Source of the DNA: Fibrobacter sp.
Lineage (GTDB): Bacteria > Fibrobacterota > Chitinivibrionia > Chitinivibrionales > Chitinispirillaceae
Assembly (NCBI GenBank): GCA_012519985.1
Contig: JAAYPC010000171.1
Coordinates: forward strand, 27,652 to 91,651
Reading direction: 5' to 3'
Length of the DNA: 64,000 nucleotides
Below, in pieces: positions 34,287 to 42,272 of the stretch (within the stretch, counting starts at the first letter, position 1; every line of letters starts with the position of its first letter). Made by a program: the position numbers and the translations under genes. The notes beneath the pieces are model-generated. The model did no database searches and was not told the DNA's origin. It saw only the letters and a program-made list of their open reading frames with translations.

Positions 34287-35876
34287 ATGGATTCGTCTTT
34301 TCTTTATCTGGTTGTGGGGTTTCTGGCAGGAACTTTGGCTTCTGGATTACTGCTTTTATGGATCTCTAACCAAAATAAAAAGAAACAGGATGCCTCCCTT
34401 GAAAAACGCAATCAGATTATTCGGTCGGTCGCTGAAATCTTCACAGATATCGATTCTCTGATTACTTCTTTCAGAACTGATTTGCTTCCAGAAGATAAGT
34501 TCCGCAATTCTCTCTATTCCAAACTGGATGCTGCAAACAAAATCTACAAACCTAACATGCATCTTCTTGATTTATACTTCGTAAAATTTACCGATATGCA
34601 GTTTGCCAGATATCATCAGTTGGCTCATGGAAAACTGACTAACCTCCAGCTTGATGGGCAGACGGCTTTCGATAATGAAATTGCTGCTATCGAAAAATCT
34701 TCAGATTTGATCCATTCCTCTGGCCCTGATAAGAACGATTCACAATCATCAGCAGGATTCTTTATTGATAAAGCGGCTGTGAAATCTTCTGAAGATTATA
34801 ATGTCACCAAAGATGTTAATGTTATGGATGATGAGGGTGAGGATGAGAAGATCCCGGATTTTGAATTTGTAAGCATGGGAACGGATCAAAATCAAGTGGT
34901 GGTAGAAGAACAACCTGCTGCGATAGTAGAAGAACAGCCTGCAATTGTAGATGAACAACCGGTGATAGTAGAAGATGAGCAACCGGTAATTACAAATGAT
35001 GAGCAGCCTGCGGTGGCAGATGAGCGATCTGTAATTACAAATGATGAACAACCCGCTGTGGTAGTAGATGAGCAACCGGTGATAGCAGATGATGAACAAC
35101 CCGCTGTGGTAGTAGATGAGCAACCGGTGATAGCAGATGATGAACAACCCGCTGTGGTAGTAGATGAACAACCAGAGATAATAGACGATGAGCAACCAGT
35201 AATAGTAGATGAGAAACAGGCTGTAATCTCTAATGAAGAACCTGGGATGATAGTTGAAGAGCTTTCGGCTGTTGAGGATTCCAAAAGTACAGCAGATCTT
35301 GATGATGAGATTGTTTTTGAGGTTGATCCAGATAATGTCGCTGATAAAAAAGAATCATCTCCTATCAGTAATACCACAATAGAGATGAGCAAAGCAGCAA
35401 GTTCTGATAAAAGCAGCATTAGTTTAATTGATGAGAGCGTTAAGGAACAGAAAAGCGCTTTTCAGCAGGAGTTTGAGCAAGTAGCAAAAGAACCTCAGGA
35501 TGAGGAGATGCTTGAAACTATTATGGATCTGGATATGGGTAAATTATTGCGCACCGGATCCATTAACATTGAAAATATCGATAAAAATACCTTGCCTCCT
35601 AAATACGCTGCATCTGGTAGGGGAACCGATTTTGCACAAGTAAAAGAAGAAGACAGCGCTGCTGAAAAACCAAAGAAAGCAGTTCAAACTGCGCAAGAAA
35701 TTGAGGAGCAGGAAAAGATTGTAATTGCCAGGGGAGATGATGGCAGTCTGGATACAATTCTGGAAGAAGCATCAACAGATGTCGAAACAAGCAACAAGTC
35801 TGGCGATGTGAATGATGTGGCCATTACTGGTGATGATGTAGCCAACAAAATCGATTCATTCTTTGGTATAAAGTAA
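34287..35876 (+). CDS. Membrane-anchored acidic repeat protein
   Basis: I do not recognise this 529-residue protein. It has one N-terminal membrane helix (about 5-27) followed by a ~130-residue helical region. Residues about 205-325 are low-complexity, acidic repeats of the form DEQPAVVV and DEQPVIAD, with Glu, Asp, Gln, Pro and Val dominating. The rest is acidic and probably disordered apart from a conserved-looking segment EEMLETIMDLDMGKLLRTGS near 410. There is a single clear ribosome site, GGAGG, before the ATG. It could be a periplasmic or cytoplasmic spacer or scaffold depending on topology. Perfect 48-bp repeats in the DNA (35043-35138) mean repeat number may vary between strains. Confidence 0.8.
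   Translation: MDSSFLYLVVGFLAGTLASGLLLLWISNQNKKKQDASLEKRNQIIRSVAEIFTDIDSLITSFRTDLLPEDKFRNSLYSKLDAANKIYKPNMHLLDLYFVKFTDMQFARYHQLAHGKLTNLQLDGQTAFDNEIAAIEKSSDLIHSSGPDKNDSQSSAGFFIDKAAVKSSEDYNVTKDVNVMDDEGEDEKIPDFEFVSMGTDQNQVVVEEQPAAIVEEQPAIVDEQPVIVEDEQPVITNDEQPAVADERSVITNDEQPAVVVDEQPVIADDEQPAVVVDEQPVIADDEQPAVVVDEQPEIIDDEQPVIVDEKQAVISNEEPGMIVEELSAVEDSKSTADLDDEIVFEVDPDNVADKKESSPISNTTIEMSKAASSDKSSISLIDESVKEQKSAFQQEFEQVAKEPQDEEMLETIMDLDMGKLLRTGSINIENIDKNTLPPKYAASGRGTDFAQVKEEDSAAEKPKKAVQTAQEIEEQEKIVIARGDDGSLDTILEEASTDVETSNKSGDVNDVAITGDDVANKIDSFFGIK
35043..35186 (+). repeat. 48-bp in-frame coding tandem repeat
   Basis: Two identical 48-base units (35043-35090 and 35091-35138) and a third that matches for about 30 bases before diverging (35139-35186). 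Each unit encodes 16 residues, DEQPAVVVDEQPVIAD. The perfect identity at DNA level shows recent duplication. Confidence 0.9.
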
Positions 35877-35892
35877 TTCCTCATAAAATCAG

Positions 35893-35938
35893 GCAGGTAG
35901 CCAGTGCTACCTGCATCCGTATGCTTTCTTGCATACGG
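35893..35938 (+). terminator. Two consecutive perfect hairpins after the acidic repeat protein
   Basis: GCAGGTAGC pairs with GCTACCTGC (loop CAGT), then CCGTATGC pairs with GCATACGG (loop TTTCTT), starting 16 bases past the stop codon. The second is followed by TTTAT only, so if it terminates, it lacks a long T-run. Confidence 0.55.
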
Positions 35939-36462
35939 TTTATGCATGATATTACCCCTGCGGCTAGTAATGTTCGTTCATTAATCCAACCTTTCTTTGC
36001 TTCGATATTTGTATTTGGTTTCAGAGGGTCCGCACTCACTCCTTTCAGTCATTTAACCCTGATAGATCACCGTTTTTACATAACAGGTCATCATTTATTC
36101 CATTATTGAGTTCAATCCAGGTTTCCTGCATTCCAATCCAAATTACCCGCAATTCTATCTGAGCTTCCCGCAGTAAAATATCGACTCTGCGGAAGAATCG
36201 ATATAATTGCTTCATTAAAATTTCTGGTCTTCTGATCCAATTTAAAAGAGAAACTTTTTTATTCTTTGTTTTCGGGAATAGTAAGCCAGATTGTGTGATT
36301 ACAAAGTTACCACAAAGGATGTGTAGAAAATTGCACATTAGAAGGAATAACATATTGTTTTTATCGTTTTCTTACTATAAAATTTAAATGTCAGGGGTAA
36401 TTATTAAAGCACGGTAGCACTTAGAGACAGGAACAACTTTTTACGCGACTAAGGAGACCTTT
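35939..36462. other. Intergenic region without supportable gene
   Basis: 524 bases. A 102-codon open frame on the minus strand (36045-36353) has no ribosome site and no recognisable similarity, so it is not called. The stretch should hold the promoter of the YbjN-like gene, whose ribosome site AAGGAGA is at about 36450. Confidence 0.5.
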
Positions 36463-36834
36463 ATGAGTGGATCATTAATGGAAGAAGTCAGCACCTATCT
36501 CCAGAATTCAGGTTACAGTATAGAAGAACAGCAGGGATATTGTACCTTCGAGCATCCGGAAAAGATGTGGTTTGCGGTTCAGGAGACTGAGAAGGGTCTG
36601 GTTTTTTCAACTGTGGTGACTGGTGACACAGAGCTGGATCCGCAAGTCTCGGAGAATCTTTCTTTGGTAAATCTGATCAACAGGAACTCCGCAATTTCAT
36701 CGTTCAATATCTCAGAAGAAAATGGGTTGCAGGCTAAAGCATTCTATCCTGGGCTTTACGATAACAACACATTTGGTACGTTTCTTGAGCTTTGGGATCA
36801 TGATCTGAACCTTTTCTTTGAAATGCTGGAGTGA
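36463..36834 (+). CDS. YbjN-like small protein
   Basis: A 123-residue soluble protein. The pattern of N-terminal helix (MEEVSTYLQNSGYSIEEQQG), beta strands with YCTFEHPEKMWFAVQE, then LVNLINRNSAISSF and a final helix, resembles the YbjN/type III chaperone-like fold; that is a fold-level guess. Function unknown. The ATG has a good AAGGAGA ribosome site 7 bases upstream. A small membrane protein gene follows 36 bases later and may be co-transcribed. Confidence 0.65.
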   Translation: MSGSLMEEVSTYLQNSGYSIEEQQGYCTFEHPEKMWFAVQETEKGLVFSTVVTGDTELDPQVSENLSLVNLINRNSAISSFNISEENGLQAKAFYPGLYDNNTFGTFLELWDHDLNLFFEMLE

Positions 36835-36870
36835 TAATCATTAAAACTTGATTTAAAATGTGAGATTGCT

Positions 36871-37293
36871 ATGTTTTTTCTTCATCTGATTCTTCTGATC
36901 TCAACAGCGGCGCTTTTAAAAGGCGAAATAACTCAGATGTTTAAGGAACCATTGGCAATGGTAAATGATTGTTTGACAGTTCAGAGGTCAGCCCGGGCAA
37001 TGTCGGTGCGAGTGCTTAATATATGGACTGTATATACGGTTTTCATCTCTTTGCTTTATTTTTTAGGGATACAGGTAGTTGGTGCTTTGCCCTCTGAAGC
37101 GTTATATGTGGTCGTATTTTATCATTTGCTGACCACTTTTTTTGACTATTCTTTCATGGCAGCGCTCAGGGATTGTAGTGAATTTGATTGTATAAGGTGG
37201 CGGGTAGACGCTTATCTTCGGTGCATTATATATGTTTGGATTATTACCAGCATTTTAAGAAATTATTCGGCTCAGTCGCTTCTTTTTAGTTAA
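36871..37293 (+). CDS. Small integral membrane protein, unknown
   Basis: A 140-residue hydrophobic protein with about four membrane helices: residues 1-18, 50-72, 76-98 and 112-130. Between the first two is a polar stretch with KEPLAMVNDCLTVQRSARAM. No family recognised. It follows the YbjN-like gene closely, so the two may act together. The ribosome site is weak (GTGAG). Coding potential is inferred from hydrophobic pattern and position only. Confidence 0.5.
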   Translation: MFFLHLILLISTAALLKGEITQMFKEPLAMVNDCLTVQRSARAMSVRVLNIWTVYTVFISLLYFLGIQVVGALPSEALYVVVFYHLLTTFFDYSFMAALRDCSEFDCIRWRVDAYLRCIIYVWIITSILRNYSAQSLLFS

Positions 37294-37660
37294 AATTAAA
37301 GAATAACTGAAATTATTACCTCAAAAAGCGCTTCATTCTTTCACCTGTTTTAATAGGCTGTTAAATATTAAATGAGGAGGTTAGAAAGCCTCCCACTCTC
37401 ATCCCGCACAGAAAGATGCGGGGATGTTCTATTACAGAGTGGTTAGAGAACAGGTTGAATTAAGAAGTTTTGCATTTAATTGTTCGATTATCTAATTTTA
37501 TGGGTTCAAAATAAATCCTGCAGTGAACAAAGTTAAAGTATTTCTCTGTTTACCAGCTTCATATCGTTACAACTTGTTACACTTCAGAAACAGCCCTGTT
37601 ATAAAAATGAGGTATACTATTATTTGAAACAGAATCCGGAGTTGGTTTTGAAGGCTGAAA
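37294..37660. other. Intergenic region with hairpin and two-component promoter
   Basis: 367 bases. A hairpin CATCCCGCA / TGCGGGGATG occupies 37400-37426, possibly a terminator of the upstream pair though without a T-run. The GTTACA direct repeat (37566-37581) and a TATACT box at 37613-37618 mark the likely promoter of the downstream response regulator. No gene is seen. Confidence 0.6.
37566..37581 (+). promoter_or_regulatory. GTTACA direct repeat, candidate OmpR-type regulator site
   Basis: GTTACAACTTGTTACA: two GTTACA half-sites with a 10-base period, as expected for a tandem OmpR/PhoB-type dimer on one face of the helix. It lies 31 bases upstream of a TATACT -10 box before the response regulator gene, suggesting autoregulation. 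A second copy is at 39660-39675. Confidence 0.55.
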
Positions 37661-38356
37661 GTGGCTATGAATGAGAAGATTTTGGTAATTGACGATGATC
37701 GGGAGCTTAATTCACTTTTGCAGGAGTATCTGGGGACTCATGGATTTGTAGTGCAAACAGTCGAACATCCTCAAAACGGGATCGAAGCTATAGAAAAGTG
37801 CGTGCCAGATGCAATAATACTGGATGTGATGTTACCGGATATGGATGGTTTTTCTGTTTGCAGAGAAATACGCAAAAAATACTCAACTCCGATTCTGATG
37901 TTAACGGCCAGAGGAGATGTACACGACAGGATTGTGGGATTGGAGATTGGTGCTGATGACTATCTTCCTAAACCTTTTGAGCCCAGGGAACTGGTGGCCA
38001 GATTACGTTCGATTTTGCGAAGGTCGGCTGAAGGATCGCAATCTTCTTCGCAACTGGAGCGATATGGAGATCTAACTATCAATTTTTCCTCCAGGAGTGT
38101 GACGGTTTCGGGTGAAGAGGTTAATCTGACCACCAATGAATATGAACTTCTTCAATACCTTATTAGAAATAAAGGGAGGGTATTGGATAGGTCTCAGTTG
38201 GTTGAGCATCTCAGGGGGATAGACTGGGAATCGTCGAACCGTTCTATCGATATGCTTGTAAGCAGGATTCGTCAGAAGATCAGAGATGATTCCAGAAATC
38301 CTTTATACATTAAAACAGTGACTGGTGTGGGCTATGTTTTTCTGAGCAGTCACTGA
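37661..38356 (+). CDS. OmpR-family response regulator
   Basis: A 231-residue two-domain regulator. The receiver (5-118) has the acidic pocket IDDDR, the phospho-acceptor in IILDVMLPDMDG near residue 54, the Thr in MLTARG and the Lys in YLPKPFEP. A winged-helix DNA-binding domain (about 135-229) ends GVGYVF. The closest named type is CpxR. A GTG at 37661 and an ATG at 37667 are both possible starts; AAGG lies 6 bases before the GTG. It pairs with the histidine kinase 11 bases downstream, and both precede an RND efflux operon. Confidence 0.94.
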   Translation: MAMNEKILVIDDDRELNSLLQEYLGTHGFVVQTVEHPQNGIEAIEKCVPDAIILDVMLPDMDGFSVCREIRKKYSTPILMLTARGDVHDRIVGLEIGADDYLPKPFEPRELVARLRSILRRSAEGSQSSSQLERYGDLTINFSSRSVTVSGEEVNLTTNEYELLQYLIRNKGRVLDRSQLVEHLRGIDWESSNRSIDMLVSRIRQKIRDDSRNPLYIKTVTGVGYVFLSSH

Positions 38357-38367
38357 GAACAGGTTTA

Positions 38368-39678
38368 ATGAAAAAAGTTTCGCTTTTCACCAGATTTACA
38401 ATTTTAATAATTACGGCAACCTTCACATTGGTGGTTTCCACCCATATCGCATTGCACGCTTATTTCAGTTATATGCGCGCTAATCTTCCTATTCATGATG
38501 TTTTTCTGAGTCATTCCAGGTTCGTCGCTGCTCAGATTGACATGAAAGATACCGTTTCTGCTTTGCGGCTATTAAGAGAGCAGGGAATGGATATGCGATA
38601 TAAAAGCGACAGTTTTCAGTGGTCCAGTTCCAGCGAAATAGCTGATTTTGATATTATGGAAAAGAGGTCTGATTCTAAACCGGTATTATGGTACCGCAAT
38701 CATCTGACCTGTGCATTTCAAACTGATTCAGCAAGCTACATTTTTCAGGTAAAAAAGCCGTTTTTACAACTTAGATTTCCCTGGGAGTTGTTAATAGTAT
38801 GGTCTGTAATACTGGTAATAGTGTTTGGATTAACCCATTTATACATTCGTCATCTGCTGAAACCACTACGAATTCTTCATAATGGAGTAAAGCAGATAAG
38901 CAGAGGTGATTTTGACATAGAACTTCCGAAAAAGTCTTCTGACGAGCTTGGGCAACTGATCCAATCTTTCAATGATATGGCACGTCACATACGTAATGAT
39001 TTGAAGGCAAGGGATCAATTGCTGCGGGATATCAGCCATGAGCTGCGTTCGCCATTAGCCAGAATACTTGTCGCTCTGGAGTTGATCCCTGAGGGCAATA
39101 TTCGACAAACCATAAAAAACAATATCTCGACTCTGGATAAAATGACTGGTGCTATTCTGGAAGAAGCCCGTCTGGACAGCCCTTTCGGGAAAGTAAAGCT
39201 GGAAAAAATTGATCTTGGAAGTCTGCTTTCGGAGATTCAGGAAAGCAGAAAGCAATCAGCTCCTTCAGTACAGCTATGCAGTACCGCAGTCGTTGAAGTG
39301 GAGGTGGATAAGGAGAGAATGAAGATGGCATTATCCAATCTTATAGATAATGCTATCAAGTATTCCAAGCCGGAGGGGGAACCGGTAAAAGTCGCTTATG
39401 CATCGGATGGAAAGTGGGTCAAGATTGTTGTGAGCGATAGCGGGATCGGAATTTCTGAGAAGGAACTGCCTTTTATTTTTGAACCTTTTTACAGGGTAGA
39501 TAAAGCAAGAAGATACGACTCAGGTGGATACGGGTTAGGCATGAGTTTGACTAAAAAGATAGTGGAGGCTCATGGAGGTCAGATTTCGATTGAGAGCAGT
39601 CAGGATATTGGAACAACTGTCACCATAGTTCTGCCTTGTAGAGTGGCAGAAAAAAAATTGTTACAAGATGTTACATAA
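38368..39678 (+). CDS. Membrane sensor histidine kinase
   Basis: A 436-residue CpxA-like kinase. It has two membrane helices (about 11-32 and 142-162), a ~110-residue periplasmic sensor between them, a HAMP domain (163-215), and a HisKA domain with the phosphorylated His in DISHELRSPLAR near 227. The HATPase domain follows, with NLIDNAIKYS, DSGIGIS and GGYGLGMSL. It should phosphorylate the upstream regulator in response to an envelope signal, unknown here. The final 6 codons contain a GTTACA direct repeat that may be a regulator site for the downstream efflux genes. Confidence 0.94.
   Translation: MKKVSLFTRFTILIITATFTLVVSTHIALHAYFSYMRANLPIHDVFLSHSRFVAAQIDMKDTVSALRLLREQGMDMRYKSDSFQWSSSSEIADFDIMEKRSDSKPVLWYRNHLTCAFQTDSASYIFQVKKPFLQLRFPWELLIVWSVILVIVFGLTHLYIRHLLKPLRILHNGVKQISRGDFDIELPKKSSDELGQLIQSFNDMARHIRNDLKARDQLLRDISHELRSPLARILVALELIPEGNIRQTIKNNISTLDKMTGAILEEARLDSPFGKVKLEKIDLGSLLSEIQESRKQSAPSVQLCSTAVVEVEVDKERMKMALSNLIDNAIKYSKPEGEPVKVAYASDGKWVKIVVSDSGIGISEKELPFIFEPFYRVDKARRYDSGGYGLGMSLTKKIVEAHGGQISIESSQDIGTTVTIVLPCRVAEKKLLQDVT
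39660..39675 (+). promoter_or_regulatory. GTTACA direct repeat before the efflux genes
   Basis: GTTACAAGATGTTACA has the same spacing and consensus (GTTACAAnnTGTTACA) as the site at 37566. A further single half-site GTTACAACTT is at 39692. It lies 85 bases before the tolC-family start, inside the last codons of the kinase gene. Confidence 0.5.
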
Positions 39679-39759
39679 TCGAAAATGGAACGTTACAACT
39701 TATTTATATTTTACAGTTTTTAGAACCATAATGTTGATGGAGATCTCACAGGGGGCTAT

Positions 39760-41100
39760 ATGAAAATAAGAAGGTGCTGTACAAGACCAGCTTTACTGGT
39801 TTTGGCAGTATGTGTTATTTCGGGACAATCTGCAGAGAGTGTTGATCTGTCTGCAGAGATGGCTGTTGAAATGGCCATGAAGAATAATTACTCGATAAAA
39901 GCACTTGAGCATCAGCAAAAGCAGGCTGAATACGATATAAAGAGTGCCAAGACCGGATTTTTGCCAAGTGTTAACTTGAGCGGTAGCTATTCCCGGACCG
40001 GATTGGATTTTGAGATACCTGCAGCATTTTCAGCTATGATGCCACCGGGAATGGGTCTGGATCAGAATTCATTCAATTATGCTATTCAGATACAGCAGCC
40101 GATATTTACCGGATTCGCTTTGTTGAATGGGCTTAACAGTGCGAAACTGTCCAGTGCAATTACAGAAAAAAGTGCTGAAACTGCTAAGCAGAAGATTCGT
40201 TATGCAGTTTTGCAGGTATACTGGGGAATTGTCAGTCTTCAGAAATCAGCATCTGTGACCAGTGAAGCTATAAAGCAGCTTGAAGAGTTGACCTCTAATC
40301 AGGAGGCCAGGATGGAGCAGGGGATGTCCACCGAGCACGACTATCTTCTCACCAAGGCATCACTGGCCCAGGCCAGAATGAATGAATTAAAGGTGAACAA
40401 GTCAGTCTCCTCGATGAAACGGCAGTTTGCCATTTTGTTGGGGCTTCCTGCAACTACAGAGATAAATTTGATAGATACCAGTGCAGAAGGCAATGTGTTA
40501 CCAGATGTGAATCTGGATTCTGCAGTAAGCAGTGCATTGTCAGAAAGACCTGACCTCAATGAGACAAGACTAAAAATGAATCTGACTGAACTTGGTATTA
40601 AATCTGCCAAATCAGCATTTTATCCTTCCCTGGTTGCAGCATTCAGCTATTCCAATGAAAGCCCGGAACTTGACGAAAAGGAGAGGTGGCGCTACTCCTG
40701 GAGAGCCAGTGCTGCGCTGAGTTTTAATTTACTGGATTGGGGAAACCGTAATTTCAAGTTAAAGAAAGCCAAAGAACAGCAACTCGCACTTAAAGAGGTG
40801 CTGCAGGAGAAAACAGCTACAGTTGAAAAGGAAGTGCTTGACGCCTATCATGAGGTTGAGCAGTTGCAAAGTGAAACTGAAGCTGCTGAATTACTGATGG
40901 AAGCCCGGGAAAAGGCATATAATGCATCGCTGGCAAAATATGAAGAAGGAGTGATTCCGATGTATGAGCTTCTTGATGCTCACAACTCCTTAATCTCCGC
41001 TAAATATGCGGCATTACAGACTGCGACCAGTCTCAAACTTGCTATAATCAATATGGATATGGGCGGGCTTGGATCCAGTTCATCTTTCGGTGCTCAATAA
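39760..41100 (+). CDS. TolC-family outer membrane efflux protein
   Basis: A 446-residue outer membrane channel component. A signal peptide (about 1-26) ends near GQSAES. Two internally related halves carry long coiled-coil helices (for example VEMAMKNNYSIKALEHQQKQ, and QLAVKEV-like QQLALKEVLQEK). The PIFTGFALLNGLN segment and LPATTEINL are typical of this family. AGGGGG lies upstream of the ATG. The adaptor and pump genes follow (43 and 6 bases), making a complete tripartite efflux system. Substrates cannot be predicted. Confidence 0.93.
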   Translation: MKIRRCCTRPALLVLAVCVISGQSAESVDLSAEMAVEMAMKNNYSIKALEHQQKQAEYDIKSAKTGFLPSVNLSGSYSRTGLDFEIPAAFSAMMPPGMGLDQNSFNYAIQIQQPIFTGFALLNGLNSAKLSSAITEKSAETAKQKIRYAVLQVYWGIVSLQKSASVTSEAIKQLEELTSNQEARMEQGMSTEHDYLLTKASLAQARMNELKVNKSVSSMKRQFAILLGLPATTEINLIDTSAEGNVLPDVNLDSAVSSALSERPDLNETRLKMNLTELGIKSAKSAFYPSLVAAFSYSNESPELDEKERWRYSWRASAALSFNLLDWGNRNFKLKKAKEQQLALKEVLQEKTATVEKEVLDAYHEVEQLQSETEAAELLMEAREKAYNASLAKYEEGVIPMYELLDAHNSLISAKYAALQTATSLKLAIINMDMGGLGSSSSFGAQ

Positions 41101-41142
41101 TCAAATGGAAATAAGGGATAAACTTAATAATAAGGAAGCATT

Positions 41143-42267
41143 ATGAAAATGAAGTCAAGTTTTTTCACATTTATTGTTTTAGCGTTATCTGTAATGATAA
41201 TCGGTTGTAAAAAGAAAAAGAAGGAAGAAGTTGAAAGGATCATTCCGGTGGAAGTATATGTGGCTGCACCGGATTCAATTTCAAGTTATATAAAGTTGAC
41301 CGGGGGTATAGAAGCTCAGAATGATGCTTTCGTTTACAGTAAAACTTCGGAAAAACTGACATCTGTTAATGTGAAACCTGGAGACAGGGTAAAAGCAGGG
41401 CAGATTCTGGCGGTTCAGTATAATAAAGCTGCTTTGCAGGGGAAACTGCTTGCTGAAGCAAGCCTGAAGAGTGCAAAAATCCAGTTGCAGTCAAAGCAGG
41501 ATGATTTCAACAGGATGAAGAACCTGCTGGCCAAAAACGCCATCAGCAAACAGCAGTATGATTTGGCAAAGAGCCAGTATGATGTCGCTCAGGTGGCTCT
41601 TGAACAGGCTGCTGCAGCGATGGAACAGGCAGATGTGCAATATGAGAATACCATTCTGAGGGCACCATTCGATGGGCGTGTGGGAATGGTCTATTTCGAG
41701 GTAAATGAGATGGTTGCTGCAGGGCAGCAGGTTATAAAAATCGTGAATGCAAATACAGTAAAAGCTAAACTGAGAGTACCTGCAGTGGATATCCAGAAAA
41801 TCTCTGTGGGGCAGCATGTTAAGGCTTCTTTTCCTTCTCTGCCCGATACTCAGTTCATCGGTACTGTAGAAAAGATTGACGAAGCTGTTGATCCTCTGAC
41901 CAGGACTCTGGAAATTGAGGTAAGGTTGAATAACCAGAACAACCTTTTAAAATCAGGGCTCTTTGGTGAGTTTCTGGTTCAGACAGACAGGCGAACCGCT
42001 TCTGTGGTGGTCAGTGAGATGACTGTTATGACTCAAACCAGTATTGCAACCGATGAAAAGGGAATTCAGACAGAGAAGCACGATTATTACATCTATACAG
42101 TAAATAAAGGCAGGGCTCTGAAGAAAAGCATTGCTCCGGGACTGTTCTCCGGTGGTTTTATGGAACTGGCGCAGGGGGCAAATTTTGGGGACAGCATAAT
42201 AGTTGCCGGACAGAATATTCTAAAAGATGGAGACTCTGTAAGAGTAGTTTCTAAGGCGGGACGGTAA
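41143..42267 (+). CDS. RND efflux periplasmic adaptor, lipoprotein
   Basis: A 374-residue membrane fusion protein. The lipobox MIIGC puts the lipidated Cys at residue 22, after a hydrophobic signal, so it is anchored in the inner membrane. The lipoyl-like halves, a long coiled-coil hairpin (about 85-160, with RMKNLLAKNAISKQQYDLAK), and a beta-barrel domain starting VKAKLRVPAVDIQ are the AcrA/MexA pattern; ILRAPFDGRVG is characteristic. It links the pump to the TolC-like channel. TAAGGAAG precedes the ATG. Confidence 0.94.
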   Translation: MKMKSSFFTFIVLALSVMIIGCKKKKKEEVERIIPVEVYVAAPDSISSYIKLTGGIEAQNDAFVYSKTSEKLTSVNVKPGDRVKAGQILAVQYNKAALQGKLLAEASLKSAKIQLQSKQDDFNRMKNLLAKNAISKQQYDLAKSQYDVAQVALEQAAAAMEQADVQYENTILRAPFDGRVGMVYFEVNEMVAAGQQVIKIVNANTVKAKLRVPAVDIQKISVGQHVKASFPSLPDTQFIGTVEKIDEAVDPLTRTLEIEVRLNNQNNLLKSGLFGEFLVQTDRRTASVVVSEMTVMTQTSIATDEKGIQTEKHDYYIYTVNKGRALKKSIAPGLFSGGFMELAQGANFGDSIIVAGQNILKDGDSVRVVSKAGR

Positions 42268-42272
42268 AAAAA

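Noticed and set aside
34892..35419. Long minus-strand ORF with Cys/Ser repeats opposite the acidic repeat protein
   Set aside because: It is the mirror of the in-frame 48-bp repeats; the sense frame has a ribosome site and membrane anchor.
36045..36353. 102-codon minus-strand ORF in the gap after the acidic repeat protein
   Set aside because: No ribosome site, no recognisable similarity and unremarkable composition.
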